Counted from the stretch's first letter, positions 1 to 8,802 are shown. The stretch: DNA of 64,000 nt from Microbacterium galbinum (GCF_023091225.1 NZ_JAHWXM010000001.1:1054001-1118000), one strand, 5' to 3'. The notes: generated by a model not told the origin, from the sequence alone. Program-made: numbers and translations.

Positions 1-1
1 T

Positions 2-184
2 GCACCGGACGGGTTCGACCTCGTCTCGGCCCCGGTACGGATGCTCAAGGGCACGGCGGGCATCCAGGCGACGGCCCGGTTCGATCGCCGAGACGGCGTC
101 CGCGAGATCTCGGCCGACGACATGGGCGCGCTCGAGGCGCAGGTTCCCGAGGGCTGGCAGATGCTCTCGGTGTGGACGCTCTAG
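2..184 (+). CDS. C-terminal end of an unrecognised protein (partial)
   Basis: The reading frame enters from the left edge and gives 60 residues ending in GWQMLSVWTL followed by TAG. No start is visible. The fragment is soluble, mixed in charge, and has no membrane segment or motif I can assign. It faces the next gene tail to tail with only 12 bases between the stops. Codon use is the high-GC pattern of its neighbours, so it is probably the genuine end of a chromosomal gene. I do not assign a function. Confidence 0.55.
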   Translation, partial: APDGFDLVSAPVRMLKGTAGIQATARFDRRDGVREISADDMGALEAQVPEGWQMLSVWTL

Positions 185-196
185 CGGCTGACTCGG

Positions 197-1963
197 CTAG
201 ATCTCCCGCTTCAGTCCGACATGGGCGGTCTGGTACCCGTGTCGGGTGTAGAAGGCGCGAGTCCGCTCCCGCGCATCGTCGGTGGTGACCTGCGACAGCC
301 GGGCCCCGCGCACTCGCCCGAATTCGTGCGCCCACTCGAGCATCGCCGCGCCCAGCCCTTGTGACCGCGTCCCTGCAGCGACGCGCAGTCCCTCGATCTG
401 GAGCCGCGTCGACCCACCGCGGGAGAGGCCCGGGATGACGGTCAGCTGCATCGTGGCGACCGCGTGATCGTCGCTGTCGCGGACGACCCCCAGGTAGTTG
501 GATCCGTCGCGCGCGACCGCGCTGAAGGCCGCCTCGTAGCGCTCGAGCTCGACGCTCTCCCGATCCCGGCCGAACTGATCGTCGAGAAGCAGCGCGGCGA
601 TGGCCCCGATGTCGTCTCGATTCGCCCGTTCGAGCCGAAACTCTCGGCCCGCCACCTGCAGGCGTCCCCGCACGGACGACCGCGCATCCGCCTGCAGCCG
701 GGCGACGAGGAGGTCGAGCCATCCGCCGACGTTCGCGCGAGCCTCCGCCGTGTCGGGGTAGCGGCATCTCAGGTGCAGGCCCGACTCATCCAGGATGAAC
801 CACAGCATGACCCCGTCCGTGTCGGTCGCCGCGCTGACGTATTGGGCGTCGAGGCCGACGGAGTCGATGCGCACGGGAAGCCTGCGCAGGTCGAGCCACG
901 AGATCGCGAACATCCCGGGGGCGACGGGCATGCCGCCCCACGGCGCGAGGACGTCCGCGAGCGGCCAGGCGCCGAGTTGCACCGCCTCTTTGACTGCGGC
1001 CGCCGCCGCGAGCGGTTCTGCGACGTCCGACTCGAGGACGGAGTTGGTGATGAACCATCCGACCGAGTCGTGCCAGGTGTCCTCGAATCGGCTGTGCACG
1101 GGGAACACGGCGCGAAGCGGGGCATCCGCCAGTTCTCGGGTCACCGCGGTCATCGCGACGACGGCGCGCGCGAGGGTCGAGACGCCGTCGTCGCGCGCCT
1201 GTGCGGCGAAGGCCGCGGCATCGTCGACATCGAACACATCGCGCACCTCCACGCGCTCACGATGCGGCTCGGGAGTACCCAGCGACAACGGGAACTGCGG
1301 CATCACGCCACCGCTGCCGTCGATGATGTCCTCCCACCGCCGACGCACGTGGTCGGGTGCCGCATCCCGATCCAACAGAGTCTGCGTGTGTTCGACGAAT
1401 GCCGGTGCCGGCCGCGACGTCGGCTGCGCACCGACGCGCCCGGCGTCGAGCGCGGACAGCAGGTCGCGCGCGATCACCAGCATCGACCACATGTCGACGT
1501 GCGCATGGTCCGCAGCGATCACGACCGTGAGACCGGCAGCGGTCTCCAACACGCAGAGGCGGTGCGACGGATGCCGGTACGGCGAGCACGCCTCATCGAG
1601 GACATCCCGCAATGCGTCGTTGACGGCCTGCCCCGAGCCGACCTGATGTTCGACCCAACTACCGGGACCGATCTCGATCTCGTGGAGCTCCGGCTCGCCG
1701 TCTGCACCGGCGACGAACGCCGTCCGCAGGGTGCCATGTCGAGCGATCACCTCCAGCCAGGCGTCGGCGATCGACGCGCGAGGAATCGGTGCAGGCAGCC
1801 GGAAGGAGAGCGCCATCCACGAGCCGGGTCGATCGCCCGCCCCGACATGGAGGCGCTGGTCGAACGACACGGGGAGGCGCCGTCCGGGCGCGGACGCGGT
1901 GACGTCGTATCCCCAGAGGCGTCCGAACGGGAGACGGAGGTGCGTCACATTGGTCAGGCGCAT
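197..1963 (-). CDS. Condensation-domain acyltransferase fused to a GNAT acetyltransferase
   Basis: Two domains are visible in about 588 residues. The N-terminal ~430 residues resemble the condensation/PapA-type acyltransferase superfamily, with the catalytic HxxxD motif seen as DHAHVDMWS. The last ~150 residues are a GNAT fold with the acetyl-CoA loop RSQGLGAAM and a typical ending (TRAFYTRHGYQ). In known families the first domain joins acyl or aminoacyl groups to an amine or hydroxyl, and the second acetylates an amine. No carrier protein or NRPS gene is nearby, so it may use CoA esters. Start choice: ATG at 1963 has TATGGT at 1971-1976, eight bases upstream, suiting a leaderless transcript. 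ATG at 1975 is the alternative, with a GGGGGA tract too close. Longer versions would overlap the divergent hydrolase. The substrate is unknown. Confidence 0.75.
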   Translation of the reverse strand: MRLTNVTHLRLPFGRLWGYDVTASAPGRRLPVSFDQRLHVGAGDRPGSWMALSFRLPAPIPRASIADAWLEVIARHGTLRTAFVAGADGEPELHEIEIGPGSWVEHQVGSGQAVNDALRDVLDEACSPYRHPSHRLCVLETAAGLTVVIAADHAHVDMWSMLVIARDLLSALDAGRVGAQPTSRPAPAFVEHTQTLLDRDAAPDHVRRRWEDIIDGSGGVMPQFPLSLGTPEPHRERVEVRDVFDVDDAAAFAAQARDDGVSTLARAVVAMTAVTRELADAPLRAVFPVHSRFEDTWHDSVGWFITNSVLESDVAEPLAAAAAVKEAVQLGAWPLADVLAPWGGMPVAPGMFAISWLDLRRLPVRIDSVGLDAQYVSAATDTDGVMLWFILDESGLHLRCRYPDTAEARANVGGWLDLLVARLQADARSSVRGRLQVAGREFRLERANRDDIGAIAALLLDDQFGRDRESVELERYEAAFSAVARDGSNYLGVVRDSDDHAVATMQLTVIPGLSRGGSTRLQIEGLRVAAGTRSQGLGAAMLEWAHEFGRVRGARLSQVTTDDARERTRAFYTRHGYQTAHVGLKREI

Positions 1964-2046
1964 GGGTAGCACCATATATCCCCCAGATAACCTGGAGATC
2001 ACACCGACCACCGAACCAATACGGTCATCACCGAGCGAGGAGCCTG

Positions 2047-2835
2047 ATGCCCACATTCGAGGTGCCCGGAGCCGAGCTGGCCGTCGCCATGAGCGATGAA
2101 GGCGGACACCCGGTCGTCCAGCTGCACGGCCTCACCGCGAGCCGGGCGCGCGATCGAGGACTCGAGCTCGACCTCGGCCGAGGACTCAGCGGAACGCGAC
2201 TGCTGCGCTACGACGCGCGCGGCCACGGCCGGTCAACCGGACGGAAGGTCCCCGAGGACTATCGCTGGCAGACCCTCGCCGACGACCTCCTGCGACTGCT
2301 CGACCACTGGTTCCCGGGCGAGCGCGTTCACGGCGTCGGCCCCTCCATGGGCACCGCGACACTGCTGCACGCTGCGACGATCGCGCCGGAACGCTTCACC
2401 GGACTCACGCTCATGGCGCCGCCCACGGCGTGGGATACCCGACCCGCTCAGGCCGCGAACTACCGAGCCGCGGCCGATCTCATCGACGCCGAGGGTATGG
2501 AGGCGTACCTCGCGAGCACGCGCGGCCCCGCACCCTCGCCAGAGGCCGAGGCCGTGCCCGATCCGGGGCCCGACGTCACCGAGACGCTTCTGCCGTCGGT
2601 CCTGCGAGGGGCGGCACTCAGCGATCTGCCCACGCCAGAGGCCGTCGCCCGCATCGAGGTGCCGACATCGATCCTGGCGTGGACCGACGACCCGGGGCAT
2701 CCGCTGTCGACGGCGGAGGCACTCGTCGAGATCCTCCCGCACGCGACCCTGACGGTTGCGCGCGCGCCCGAGGACATCGAAGTCTGGCCCGAGGTGCTGA
2801 GGCAGGATCTCGGCCGTCACGGAGCGGTCAGCTGA
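2047..2835 (+). CDS. Alpha/beta-fold hydrolase
   Basis: The 262-residue protein has the alpha/beta hydrolase layout: an early HG oxyanion turn (VVQLHGLTAS), a strand followed by YDARGHGRS, and the nucleophile elbow GVGPSMGTAT with Ser in GxSxG. An acidic residue is plausible in the segment ILAWTDDPGHP. The usual late catalytic His is not obvious in the final helix, so activity needs caution. The family covers esterases, lactonases and haloperoxidase-like enzymes, and nothing here narrows the substrate. The ATG is preceded by GAGGAG at good spacing. It is divergent from the condensation-GNAT gene and tail to tail with ychF, with 15 bases between stops. No signal peptide, so cytoplasmic. Confidence 0.85.
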   Translation: MPTFEVPGAELAVAMSDEGGHPVVQLHGLTASRARDRGLELDLGRGLSGTRLLRYDARGHGRSTGRKVPEDYRWQTLADDLLRLLDHWFPGERVHGVGPSMGTATLLHAATIAPERFTGLTLMAPPTAWDTRPAQAANYRAAADLIDAEGMEAYLASTRGPAPSPEAEAVPDPGPDVTETLLPSVLRGAALSDLPTPEAVARIEVPTSILAWTDDPGHPLSTAEALVEILPHATLTVARAPEDIEVWPEVLRQDLGRHGAVS

Positions 2836-2850
2836 TCGCGCCGACCCCGC

Positions 2851-3924
2851 TCAGTTGTTGAAGCGGAACTCCACGACGTCGCCGTCCTTCATGACGTAGT
2901 CCTTGCCCTCGAGGCGGGCCTTGCCCTTGGCGCGGGCTTCGACGACCGATCCGGTCTCGACGAGGTCCTCGAACGAGACGATCTCCGCCTTGATGAAGCC
3001 CTTCTCGAAGTCGGTGTGGATGACACCGGCCGCCTGCGGAGCCTTGGCACCCTGCGGGATCGTCCAGGCGCGCGCTTCCTTCGGACCGGCGGTGAGGTAC
3101 GTCTGCAGTCCGAGCGTGGCGAAGCCGATGCGGGCGAGCTGGTCGAGGCCGGACTCGTCCTGGCCGGTCGCCGCGAGCAGCTCGGCGGCGTCCTCGGGAT
3201 CGAGGTCGATGAGTTCCGACTCGATCTTGGCGTCGAGGAAGATCGCCTGAGCCGGAGCGACGAGCGCGGCGAGCTCTGCCTTGCGTGCGTCGTCGGTGAG
3301 GACTGCCTCGTCGACGTTGAAGACGAAGATGACGGGCTTCACGGTGAGGAGCCCGAGTTCGCGGATGGGCTCGAGGTCGAGGCCGCTGACCGAGAGCAGC
3401 TGACCGCGCTCGAGAGCGTCCTTCGCCGCGATCGCCGCATCGAGGACCGACGGGTCGATCTTCTTGCCGCGGACTTCCTTCTCGTACCGGGTGATCGCCT
3501 TCTCGACGGTCTGGAGGTCGGCGAGCATCAGCTCGGCGTTGATCGTCTCCATGTCGGATGCCGGGTTCACCGCACCGTCGACGTGCACCACGTCGTCGTC
3601 GGCGAAACCACGCACGACCTGAGCGATCGCGTCGGCCTCGCGGATGTTCGCGAGGAACTGGTTGCCCAGCCCCTCCCCCTCGCTGGCGCCGCGCACGATG
3701 CCGGCGATGTCGACGAACGACACCGCAGCGGGCAGGATGCGCTCGCTGCCGAAGATCTCCGCGAGCTTGTCGAGCCGCGGGTCCGGCAGGTTCACCACGC
3801 CGACGTTGGGCTCGATCGTCGCGAACGGATAGTTCGCTGCGAGCACGTCGTTCTTGGTGAGTGCGTTGAAGAGGGTGGACTTGCCGACGTTGGGCAGGCC
3901 GACGATTCCGATAGTGAGAGCCAC
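2851..3924 (-). CDS. ychF: Redox-regulated ATPase YchF (Obg-like ATPase)
   Basis: The 357-residue protein begins MALTIGIVGLPNVGKST, giving the P-loop at residues 9-17. An NVDE motif replaces the usual NKxD, which is the known basis for ATP rather than GTP preference in this family. A TGS domain ends the protein (IHTDFEKGF to the C-terminal VVEFRFNN). YchF/OLA1 proteins bind ribosomes and affect translation fidelity and oxidative stress response. The GTG at 3924 is chosen because the family starts directly at this strand; upstream codons are open but not homologous-looking. TAGACT at 3933-3938 lies eight bases upstream, so the transcript would be almost leaderless. Length matches the family. 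Confidence 0.95.
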   Translation of the reverse strand: MALTIGIVGLPNVGKSTLFNALTKNDVLAANYPFATIEPNVGVVNLPDPRLDKLAEIFGSERILPAAVSFVDIAGIVRGASEGEGLGNQFLANIREADAIAQVVRGFADDDVVHVDGAVNPASDMETINAELMLADLQTVEKAITRYEKEVRGKKIDPSVLDAAIAAKDALERGQLLSVSGLDLEPIRELGLLTVKPVIFVFNVDEAVLTDDARKAELAALVAPAQAIFLDAKIESELIDLDPEDAAELLAATGQDESGLDQLARIGFATLGLQTYLTAGPKEARAWTIPQGAKAPQAAGVIHTDFEKGFIKAEIVSFEDLVETGSVVEARAKGKARLEGKDYVMKDGDVVEFRFNN

Positions 3925-4046
3925 GGGGAACGAGTCTACCTGTCGCGGGATGGCCCGCCGGTTGACCGTTGCGCCCACGGGTGGCGTTGCCGCGCGAACG
4001 CCGTAACGATCGCACAACGCACGTACCCGCGGATCGCCCGCGTCAC

Positions 4047-4052
4047 TAACCT
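4047..4052 (+). promoter_or_regulatory. Putative -10 hexamer (TAACCT) for a leaderless lipoprotein transcript
   Basis: TAACCT fits the actinobacterial TANNNT -10 and ends seven bases before the ATG at 4060. No Shine-Dalgarno sequence lies between them. Confidence 0.5.
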
Positions 4053-4059
4053 CACACAC

Positions 4060-4449
4060 ATGCGAAAGCTCAGAGCCGTGGCATCCGCTTTCACCGCTGC
4101 GACCGCACTCGCGGCGCTCGTCGGCTGCACCGCCGTGCACCCGTCAGCCGTTCGCGTGAACTTCGATGGCTCGATCGACTACGTGACCTGCGTCGCCGAT
4201 TCCTCGGACTGGTACGCGAGGTCGTTCGCGTCGGAGCGTGCGACCGGCGACGGCATCGACATCGTGCCCCTCTCCGACCTGAGGCCGTCCGCCGAGGGAG
4301 AGGTCGTGCATTTCTCCCGCCCGTCCGGTGCGTGGAAGACGTTATCGATCGGAGCATCCATTCATTCGACGATGACAGTTCACTCCGACGCGGTACCCCT
4401 GGGCGAGTGGCAGTGGCAGAACGACGACACCTGCGCGATAGCCGAGTAA
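4060..4449 (+). CDS. Small secreted lipoprotein of unknown function
   Basis: The 129-residue product starts MRKLRAVASAFTAATALAALVGC, with a positively charged head, a hydrophobic core and a lipobox LVGC placing the lipidated Cys at residue 23. The mature part is about 107 residues with two further Cys (YVTCVAD and DDTCAIAE) that could form a disulfide outside the membrane. I do not recognise the family. The ATG has no Shine-Dalgarno sequence but has a -10-like TAACCT at suitable distance. It is divergent from ychF and followed closely by the convergent small membrane gene. Confidence 0.75.
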   Translation: MRKLRAVASAFTAATALAALVGCTAVHPSAVRVNFDGSIDYVTCVADSSDWYARSFASERATGDGIDIVPLSDLRPSAEGEVVHFSRPSGAWKTLSIGASIHSTMTVHSDAVPLGEWQWQNDDTCAIAE

Positions 4450-4501
4450 GCGGAGCACTCGCCGCCCGCGATCACCCGGGGCAGGTGCTCGTCGGAGTTC
4501 C

Positions 4502-4654
4502 CTATTCGAGTCCGAAGGAGCGGCGGATGCCGTCGGCGACGATCAGCGCGATCACCACGCCCACGACGATGAGGGCTGTGACGGTGCGGCTGTGTCTGCG
4601 CGCCCATCCGATACGGGCTCTCGCGCCTGCAGGGTCGACCGCGCGCTCGACCAT
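4502..4654 (-). CDS. Small single-span membrane protein
   Basis: A 50-residue product begins MVERAVDPAGARARIGWARR and then has one hydrophobic stretch (TALIVVGVVIALIVADGI) and a short basic tail. Its ATG lies two bases after the stop of the upstream methyltransferase gene on the same strand, and a GGGTAGG purine tract overlaps that stop, so translation is probably coupled. The positive charge lies on the N-terminal side. I know no function. It is short enough to be missed by automated callers. Confidence 0.55.
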   Translation of the reverse strand: MVERAVDPAGARARIGWARRHSRTVTALIVVGVVIALIVADGIRRSFGLE

Positions 4655-4656
4655 GC

Positions 4657-5394
4657 CTACCCGCGACGGGCGCGGAACGCCTTCGTCACGTATGGCAGAT
4701 CGATGACTCCGTCGGTGAACTCGAGGTCGTCGAAGAGGGCGTCCATCTCCCGATGGATGCGCTCCCTTTCCTCGGGTGTCGCGGTGATCACCGCGCTGCG
4801 CGACGAGGCCATGCGGTGGAGCTGTTCGCGTGTCATCGGCCGCGACCATTCCCAGCTCTCGCTCTCGAGCGTGTCGAAGGGGGCGGCGATCACAGGATCA
4901 CCCGCGGCCAGAGCCTCCTCCGCCGCGCTTCGGTGCATGATGCGACTGAGGTCGCGCACCCACTCGACACGCTCGTCGCGAATGTTCCAGATCAGCCCGA
5001 GCGCTCCGTCCGCGCGCACCGCACGTCCGATCTCGGCGGAGGCTCGGACCGGGTCGACCCAGTGCCAGGCCTGGCCGAGCACGACGGCGTCGAGGCTGTC
5101 GTCCGGCAGCGGAAGGGATTCGGCGGTGCCGAGGAACGTGGGCACGCCCGGCACGTTCTCGCGCAGGGCGGCGAGCATGGCCGGGTCAGGATCGATCGCG
5201 ACGATCTGAGCCCCCGGAGCGTGCGCGATGGCTCGGGTGAGCTTGCCCGTTCCGGCCCCGACGTCCGCGACGCGCTGCGCACCGGCGGGCAAAATCTCGA
5301 GCATCCATGCCACCGCGTCGAAGGGGTACTCGGGTCGCCCCGCCTCGTAGTCCTGCGCCTGCGCGCCGAACGACGTCGCTCTGCTGTCCGCCAT
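4657..5394 (-). CDS. Class I SAM-dependent methyltransferase
   Basis: The 245-residue protein carries methyltransferase motif I as VADVGAGTGKL near residues 42-52, an acidic residue after strand 2 (VAIDPDPAML) and the post-motif segment LGQAWHWVDP, typical of the UbiE/Methyltransf_11 group of small-molecule enzymes. The substrate cannot be told. ATG at 5394 follows TATGCT by six bases with no Shine-Dalgarno sequence, suggesting leaderless translation. It is divergent from the exonuclease gene and shares a transcription unit with the 50-residue membrane protein downstream. Confidence 0.9.
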   Translation of the reverse strand: MADSRATSFGAQAQDYEAGRPEYPFDAVAWMLEILPAGAQRVADVGAGTGKLTRAIAHAPGAQIVAIDPDPAMLAALRENVPGVPTFLGTAESLPLPDDSLDAVVLGQAWHWVDPVRASAEIGRAVRADGALGLIWNIRDERVEWVRDLSRIMHRSAAEEALAAGDPVIAAPFDTLESESWEWSRPMTREQLHRMASSRSAVITATPEERERIHREMDALFDDLEFTDGVIDLPYVTKAFRARRG

Positions 5395-5400
5395 GTCGTC

Positions 5401-5406
5401 AGCATA
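5401..5406 (-). promoter_or_regulatory. Putative -10 (TATGCT) for leaderless methyltransferase mRNA
   Basis: TATGCT on the minus strand ends six bases before the ATG at 5394, so a start site seven bases downstream would coincide with the start codon. Confidence 0.55.
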
Positions 5407-5453
5407 CGGCGCGCCGCCCGCCGCGAACTGGACGCTAGGGCGAGAGTGGATTC

Positions 5454-6047
5454 GTGCCCCTGGACTTCACAGCGATCGACTTCGAGACGGCGAACTCCAG
5501 CCCCGCCTCCGCCTGTTCCGTCGGCCTCGTGCGCGTGCGCGGCGGCGAGGTCGTGGCGCAGGCCGGGTGGCTGATCCAGCCCCCGCCCGGGCACGACGAG
5601 TTCCAGGAGTGGAACGTCCGCATCCACGGCATCCAGCCCGAAGACGTTCTCACGGCCGCCACGTGGACCGAGCAGTTCGACCGCCTGTGCGATTTCGCCG
5701 GGTCCGATGTGCTCGTCGCGCACAACGCCGGCTTCGACCTCAACGTGCTCCGCCGCGCATCCGAGGCAACCGGCGGCGTATGCCCTCCGTATCGCTCGCT
5801 CTGCAGCCTGCAGGTCGCGCGCAAGACCTACCAGCTCGACTCCTATCGCCTCCCGAAGGCGGCGGCAGCGGCCGGGTTCGCCGAGTTCTCGCATCACGAT
5901 GCGCTGGCGGATGCTCGGGCCTGCGCGCAGATCGTGATCGATGCCGCGCGCCGCGCCGCGGCCTCGGACGTCGAGATGCTCGCCGAGATCTTGGGAGTGC
6001 GACTCGGTGGCGCGCCGGTCGTCCGCGAGGAGCGCGCCGTCGCCTGA
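5454..6047 (+). CDS. DEDDh 3'-5' exonuclease (DnaQ/PolC epsilon-like)
   Basis: The 197-residue protein shows the three exonuclease motifs of the DEDDh class. Exo I is FTAIDFETA (Asp9, Glu11), Exo II is LVAHNAGFD (Asp95) and Exo III is HHDALADA (His148, Asp153). The fold is that of a proofreading subunit or a stand-alone DNA/RNA exonuclease. A short C-terminal tail (about 35 residues) has no BRCT or polymerase domain. Translation probably starts at GTG 5454, because the Exo I strand follows at once. The next gene, rmuC, is only 47 bases downstream on the same strand, and RmuC is also linked to DNA ends. Confidence 0.9.
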   Translation: MPLDFTAIDFETANSSPASACSVGLVRVRGGEVVAQAGWLIQPPPGHDEFQEWNVRIHGIQPEDVLTAATWTEQFDRLCDFAGSDVLVAHNAGFDLNVLRRASEATGGVCPPYRSLCSLQVARKTYQLDSYRLPKAAAAAGFAEFSHHDALADARACAQIVIDAARRAAASDVEMLAEILGVRLGGAPVVREERAVA

Positions 6048-6094
6048 CCGGGACGCCTCCCGGCAATGTCGGTGGCCAGGGGCATCATGAGCAC

Positions 6095-7354
6095 ATGGAT
6101 GCTCCCCTGATCGTTCTCCTCGTCATCGCCGCTCTGTGCGCCGGGGCGGCGCTCGGCTGGTTCCTGCGCGCCGGCCGAGGTGCCGCCGAGTTCGCTCGCG
6201 TACAGGCCGAGCTCGCCGCGGCCCGCGACGATCGCGATCGCCAGTACGACCTCTACCGCGATGCCGTCGAGCACGCGCGCGTCGAGCAACGAGCGGAGGC
6301 GCAGCGGGTGCAGCAGCAGAACGCCGTGCTCACCGCGCTCGCCCCGGTGCGTGAGAGCCTGCAGCAGATGCAGCAGAAGGTCGCGACGATCGAGCAGGAG
6401 CGCCACGCCCAGTTCGGCTCACTCGCCGAGCAGTTGCGGCGAGCGCAGGAGTCCGATGAGGCGCTGCGCGCGACGACGGAGTCGCTCGCCGGAGCGCTGC
6501 GCTCGACCGCCACGCGCGGCGTCTGGGGCGAGACCCAGCTGCGGCGCGTGGTCGAGGCGGCGGGATTGACGCGGCACGTCGACTTCGACCTGCAGACCAC
6601 GATCTCGTCGGACCGCGGGCAGGGCCGACCCGACATGGTGATCCGTCTCGCCGGCGGCGCCTCGATCGCCGTCGATGCCAAGGTGCCGCTCGACGCGTAC
6701 CTCGAGGCGTCGGCGCTGCCCTCGGGCGATGCTCACGAGGCCCAGCGCCGCGTACACATGCAGAAGCACGTCAAGGCGGTGCGCGCACACGTCGATGCAC
6801 TCGCGAAGAAGGCGTACTGGGCCGGGCTCGATTCCAGTCCCGAGTTCGTGATCTGCTTCCTCCCCAGCGAATCCCTGCTCGCCGCCGCGATCGACGAGGA
6901 CCCGACCCTCCTCGACTACGCGTTCGGTCGACGCGTGGCTCTCGCCTCCCCGGTCAATCTCTGGGCCGTCCTGAAGACCGTTGCGTACACGTGGACGCAG
7001 CAGGAGGTGTCGACCGAGGCCCGCACGCTCCTGAACCTCGGCACGCAGCTGTACGACCGTCTCGGGACCCTCGCAGGTCATGCCGACGACCTCCGCCGCG
7101 CGCTGGAGCGCACGGTCGACAGCTACAACCGCTTCGCCGGGTCGCTCGAGACCCGCGTCCTCGTGACCGCACGCCAGTTCCCCGGCATCGACGCGACCAC
7201 GCTCGATGCCCAGCCAGCGCGCATCACCGCGAGCGCGCGCCGATTCACGGCATCAGAACTGGTCGAGGAACCGGTCCGCGAAGAGACCGTTCAGGCAGAG
7301 ATCGGTGCGGTGCGTGACAGGATCGACGCTCCGATCACACCGGAACGCCACTGA
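6095..7354 (+). CDS. rmuC: DNA recombination protein RmuC
   Basis: The 419-residue protein has the RmuC layout. An N-terminal membrane segment (residues 5-24) is followed by a long coiled coil to about residue 130 (EFARVQAELAAARDDRD and QQMQQKVATIEQER). The conserved nuclease-like core opens with RGVWGETQLRRVVEAAGL and includes AVDAKVPLDAYLEA and FVICFLPSESLLAAA. RmuC limits DNA inversions at short inverted repeats in E. coli and is predicted to be a nuclease of the PD-(D/E)xK type. ATG at 6095 is chosen because the membrane anchor follows directly. Its last 20 bases overlap the convergent small membrane gene. Confidence 0.93.
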   Translation: MDAPLIVLLVIAALCAGAALGWFLRAGRGAAEFARVQAELAAARDDRDRQYDLYRDAVEHARVEQRAEAQRVQQQNAVLTALAPVRESLQQMQQKVATIEQERHAQFGSLAEQLRRAQESDEALRATTESLAGALRSTATRGVWGETQLRRVVEAAGLTRHVDFDLQTTISSDRGQGRPDMVIRLAGGASIAVDAKVPLDAYLEASALPSGDAHEAQRRVHMQKHVKAVRAHVDALAKKAYWAGLDSSPEFVICFLPSESLLAAAIDEDPTLLDYAFGRRVALASPVNLWAVLKTVAYTWTQQEVSTEARTLLNLGTQLYDRLGTLAGHADDLRRALERTVDSYNRFAGSLETRVLVTARQFPGIDATTLDAQPARITASARRFTASELVEEPVREETVQAEIGAVRDRIDAPITPERH

Positions 7355-7622
7355 GCAGGATGATGACGAGTCCGCTGGTCGCGAGGAAGGCCCCGATCAT
7401 CCACCAGGCGCTCATCTCCTGCCCCTCGGCACGGCGCTTGCGGAAGAGCACATCGGCGCGACGAGCCGGATCGACGACCGGCTGAGCGGCAGGCACAGCA
7501 GGCGTGGCCGCCGCGATGCTGCCCTCGGCATCCGCCGCGCTCACGCGGAGAATGCGTCCGGTGTTGGTGGTGACGATCTTCGTCGGCGCGGCCTTCGAGC
7601 TGCGTGTCTGCGGCGTGGTCAT
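7335..7622 (-). CDS. Small C-tail-anchored membrane protein
   Basis: The 95-residue product has a polar, Thr/Ala-rich N-terminal half and one C-terminal membrane helix (MSAWWMIGAFLATSGLVIILLSGV) that ends just before the stop. The arrangement suggests a tail-anchored protein with a cytoplasmic domain. The ATG is preceded by AGGAGGG eight bases upstream, an unusually good ribosome site here. The 3' end overlaps rmuC by 20 bases on the opposite strand. I know no function. Confidence 0.7.
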   Translation of the reverse strand: MTTPQTRSSKAAPTKIVTTNTGRILRVSAADAEGSIAAATPAVPAAQPVVDPARRADVLFRKRRAEGQEMSAWWMIGAFLATSGLVIILLSGVPV

Positions 7623-7803
7623 GTGTTCGCCCTCCTGTGCCTGCGGTGCCAGATGGCTCCGTCCTCGGCGACAAACCCAGGCTCAAGTCTGACACGACCC
7701 ACGAAGAATCGCAGGATCGGGCGCGCAGGAGGGATACCGGGTCGGTAACGATGCCGAGGCCCCCGACACGCGCCGGAAGCCTCGATGCCTCATCCCGCGA
7801 GGA

Positions 7804-8790
7804 TCACAACCACTTCGAGACGAGGTGCTCCGAGGCGATCCGTCGCAGCGTTCCCGACGCCCCGCGCAGTACGACGCTCTCGGTGTACACGTACCCGCGC
7901 TCGCGGCGCACGCCGGCGACGAGCTGGCCGTCCGTGACACCGGTCGCGACGAAGATCGTGTTGTTGCCCTGCACCAGATCATCCGCCTCGTACACGCGAT
8001 CCATCTCGAGTCCCGCGTCGATCCCGCGCTGGCGCTCGTCATCGTCGCGCGGCCAGAGGCGTCCCTGGATGTGTCCACCAAGTGCCTTGATCGCGCAGGC
8101 GGTGACGATGCCCTCCGGGCTGCCGCCGACGCCGACGCACATGTCGGTGCGCGCGTCATGGCGTGCCGCGTTGATCCCACCGGCGACGTCACCGTCGCTC
8201 ATCAGACGCGTACCCGCGCCCGCATCACGGATCTCCTGGATGAGCTGCTCGTGACGGGGCCGGTTGAGCACCGACACGACGATCTCGTCGACGGGCTTCT
8301 CGAGTGCGCCGGCGAGGCGGCGGATGTTCTCGCCGATCGGGAGGCGGATGTCGACGACACCGACGCCTGCGGGCCCCGTGACGAGCTTGTCCATGTAGAA
8401 GACGGTCGACGCATCGAGCATCGATCCGCGGTCCGAGACCGCGATGACCGAGAGCGCGTTCTGCCGTCCCGCAGCCGTGAGCGAGGTGCCGTCGATCGGG
8501 TCGACGGCGATGTCGCACTCGGGACCGCGTCCCGTTCCGACGACCTCGCCGTTGAACAGCATCGGAGCGTTGTCCTTCTCGCCCTCGCCGATCACCACAC
8601 GCCCCTGGAAGTCGACCGTGCCGAGGAAGGCGCGCATCGCGTCGACGGCCGCACCGTCGGCGGCCTCCTTCGCTCCCCGCCCGATGAACGGCACGGCGCG
8701 GATCGCGGCCGCCTCCGTCGCCCTCACCAGCTCCATCGCGAGGTTGCGGTCGGGTCGAAGCGGGCTCAGATCAGCAGTAAGACTCACCAT
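7804..8790 (-). CDS. glpX: Class II fructose-1,6-bisphosphatase (GlpX)
   Basis: The 328-residue protein has GlpX metal and substrate motifs: GEGEKDNAPML (residues 68-78) and DPIDGT (97-102), plus MCVGVGGSPEGI later. It hydrolyses fructose 1,6-bisphosphate to fructose 6-phosphate, the committed step of gluconeogenesis, and is the usual FBPase of actinobacteria. ATG 8790 follows TAGGCT by six bases, so the mRNA is probably leaderless. It is divergent from the class II aldolase gene that produces its substrate in the gluconeogenic direction, with 187 bases between them. Confidence 0.96.
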   Translation of the reverse strand: MVSLTADLSPLRPDRNLAMELVRATEAAAIRAVPFIGRGAKEAADGAAVDAMRAFLGTVDFQGRVVIGEGEKDNAPMLFNGEVVGTGRGPECDIAVDPIDGTSLTAAGRQNALSVIAVSDRGSMLDASTVFYMDKLVTGPAGVGVVDIRLPIGENIRRLAGALEKPVDEIVVSVLNRPRHEQLIQEIRDAGAGTRLMSDGDVAGGINAARHDARTDMCVGVGGSPEGIVTACAIKALGGHIQGRLWPRDDDERQRGIDAGLEMDRVYEADDLVQGNNTIFVATGVTDGQLVAGVRRERGYVYTESVVLRGASGTLRRIASEHLVSKWL

Positions 8791-8796
8791 GGGGTC

Positions 8797-8802
8797 AGCC
8801 TA
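8797..8802 (-). promoter_or_regulatory. Putative -10 (TAGGCT) for leaderless glpX mRNA
   Basis: TAGGCT on the minus strand ends six bases before the glpX ATG and no Shine-Dalgarno sequence is present. Confidence 0.55.

Noticed and set aside
464..1969. A 501-codon frame on the plus strand
   Set aside because: It is antisense to the condensation-GNAT gene, which has the HxxxD and CoA-loop motifs; the antisense product is low-complexity Arg/Glu/Asp.
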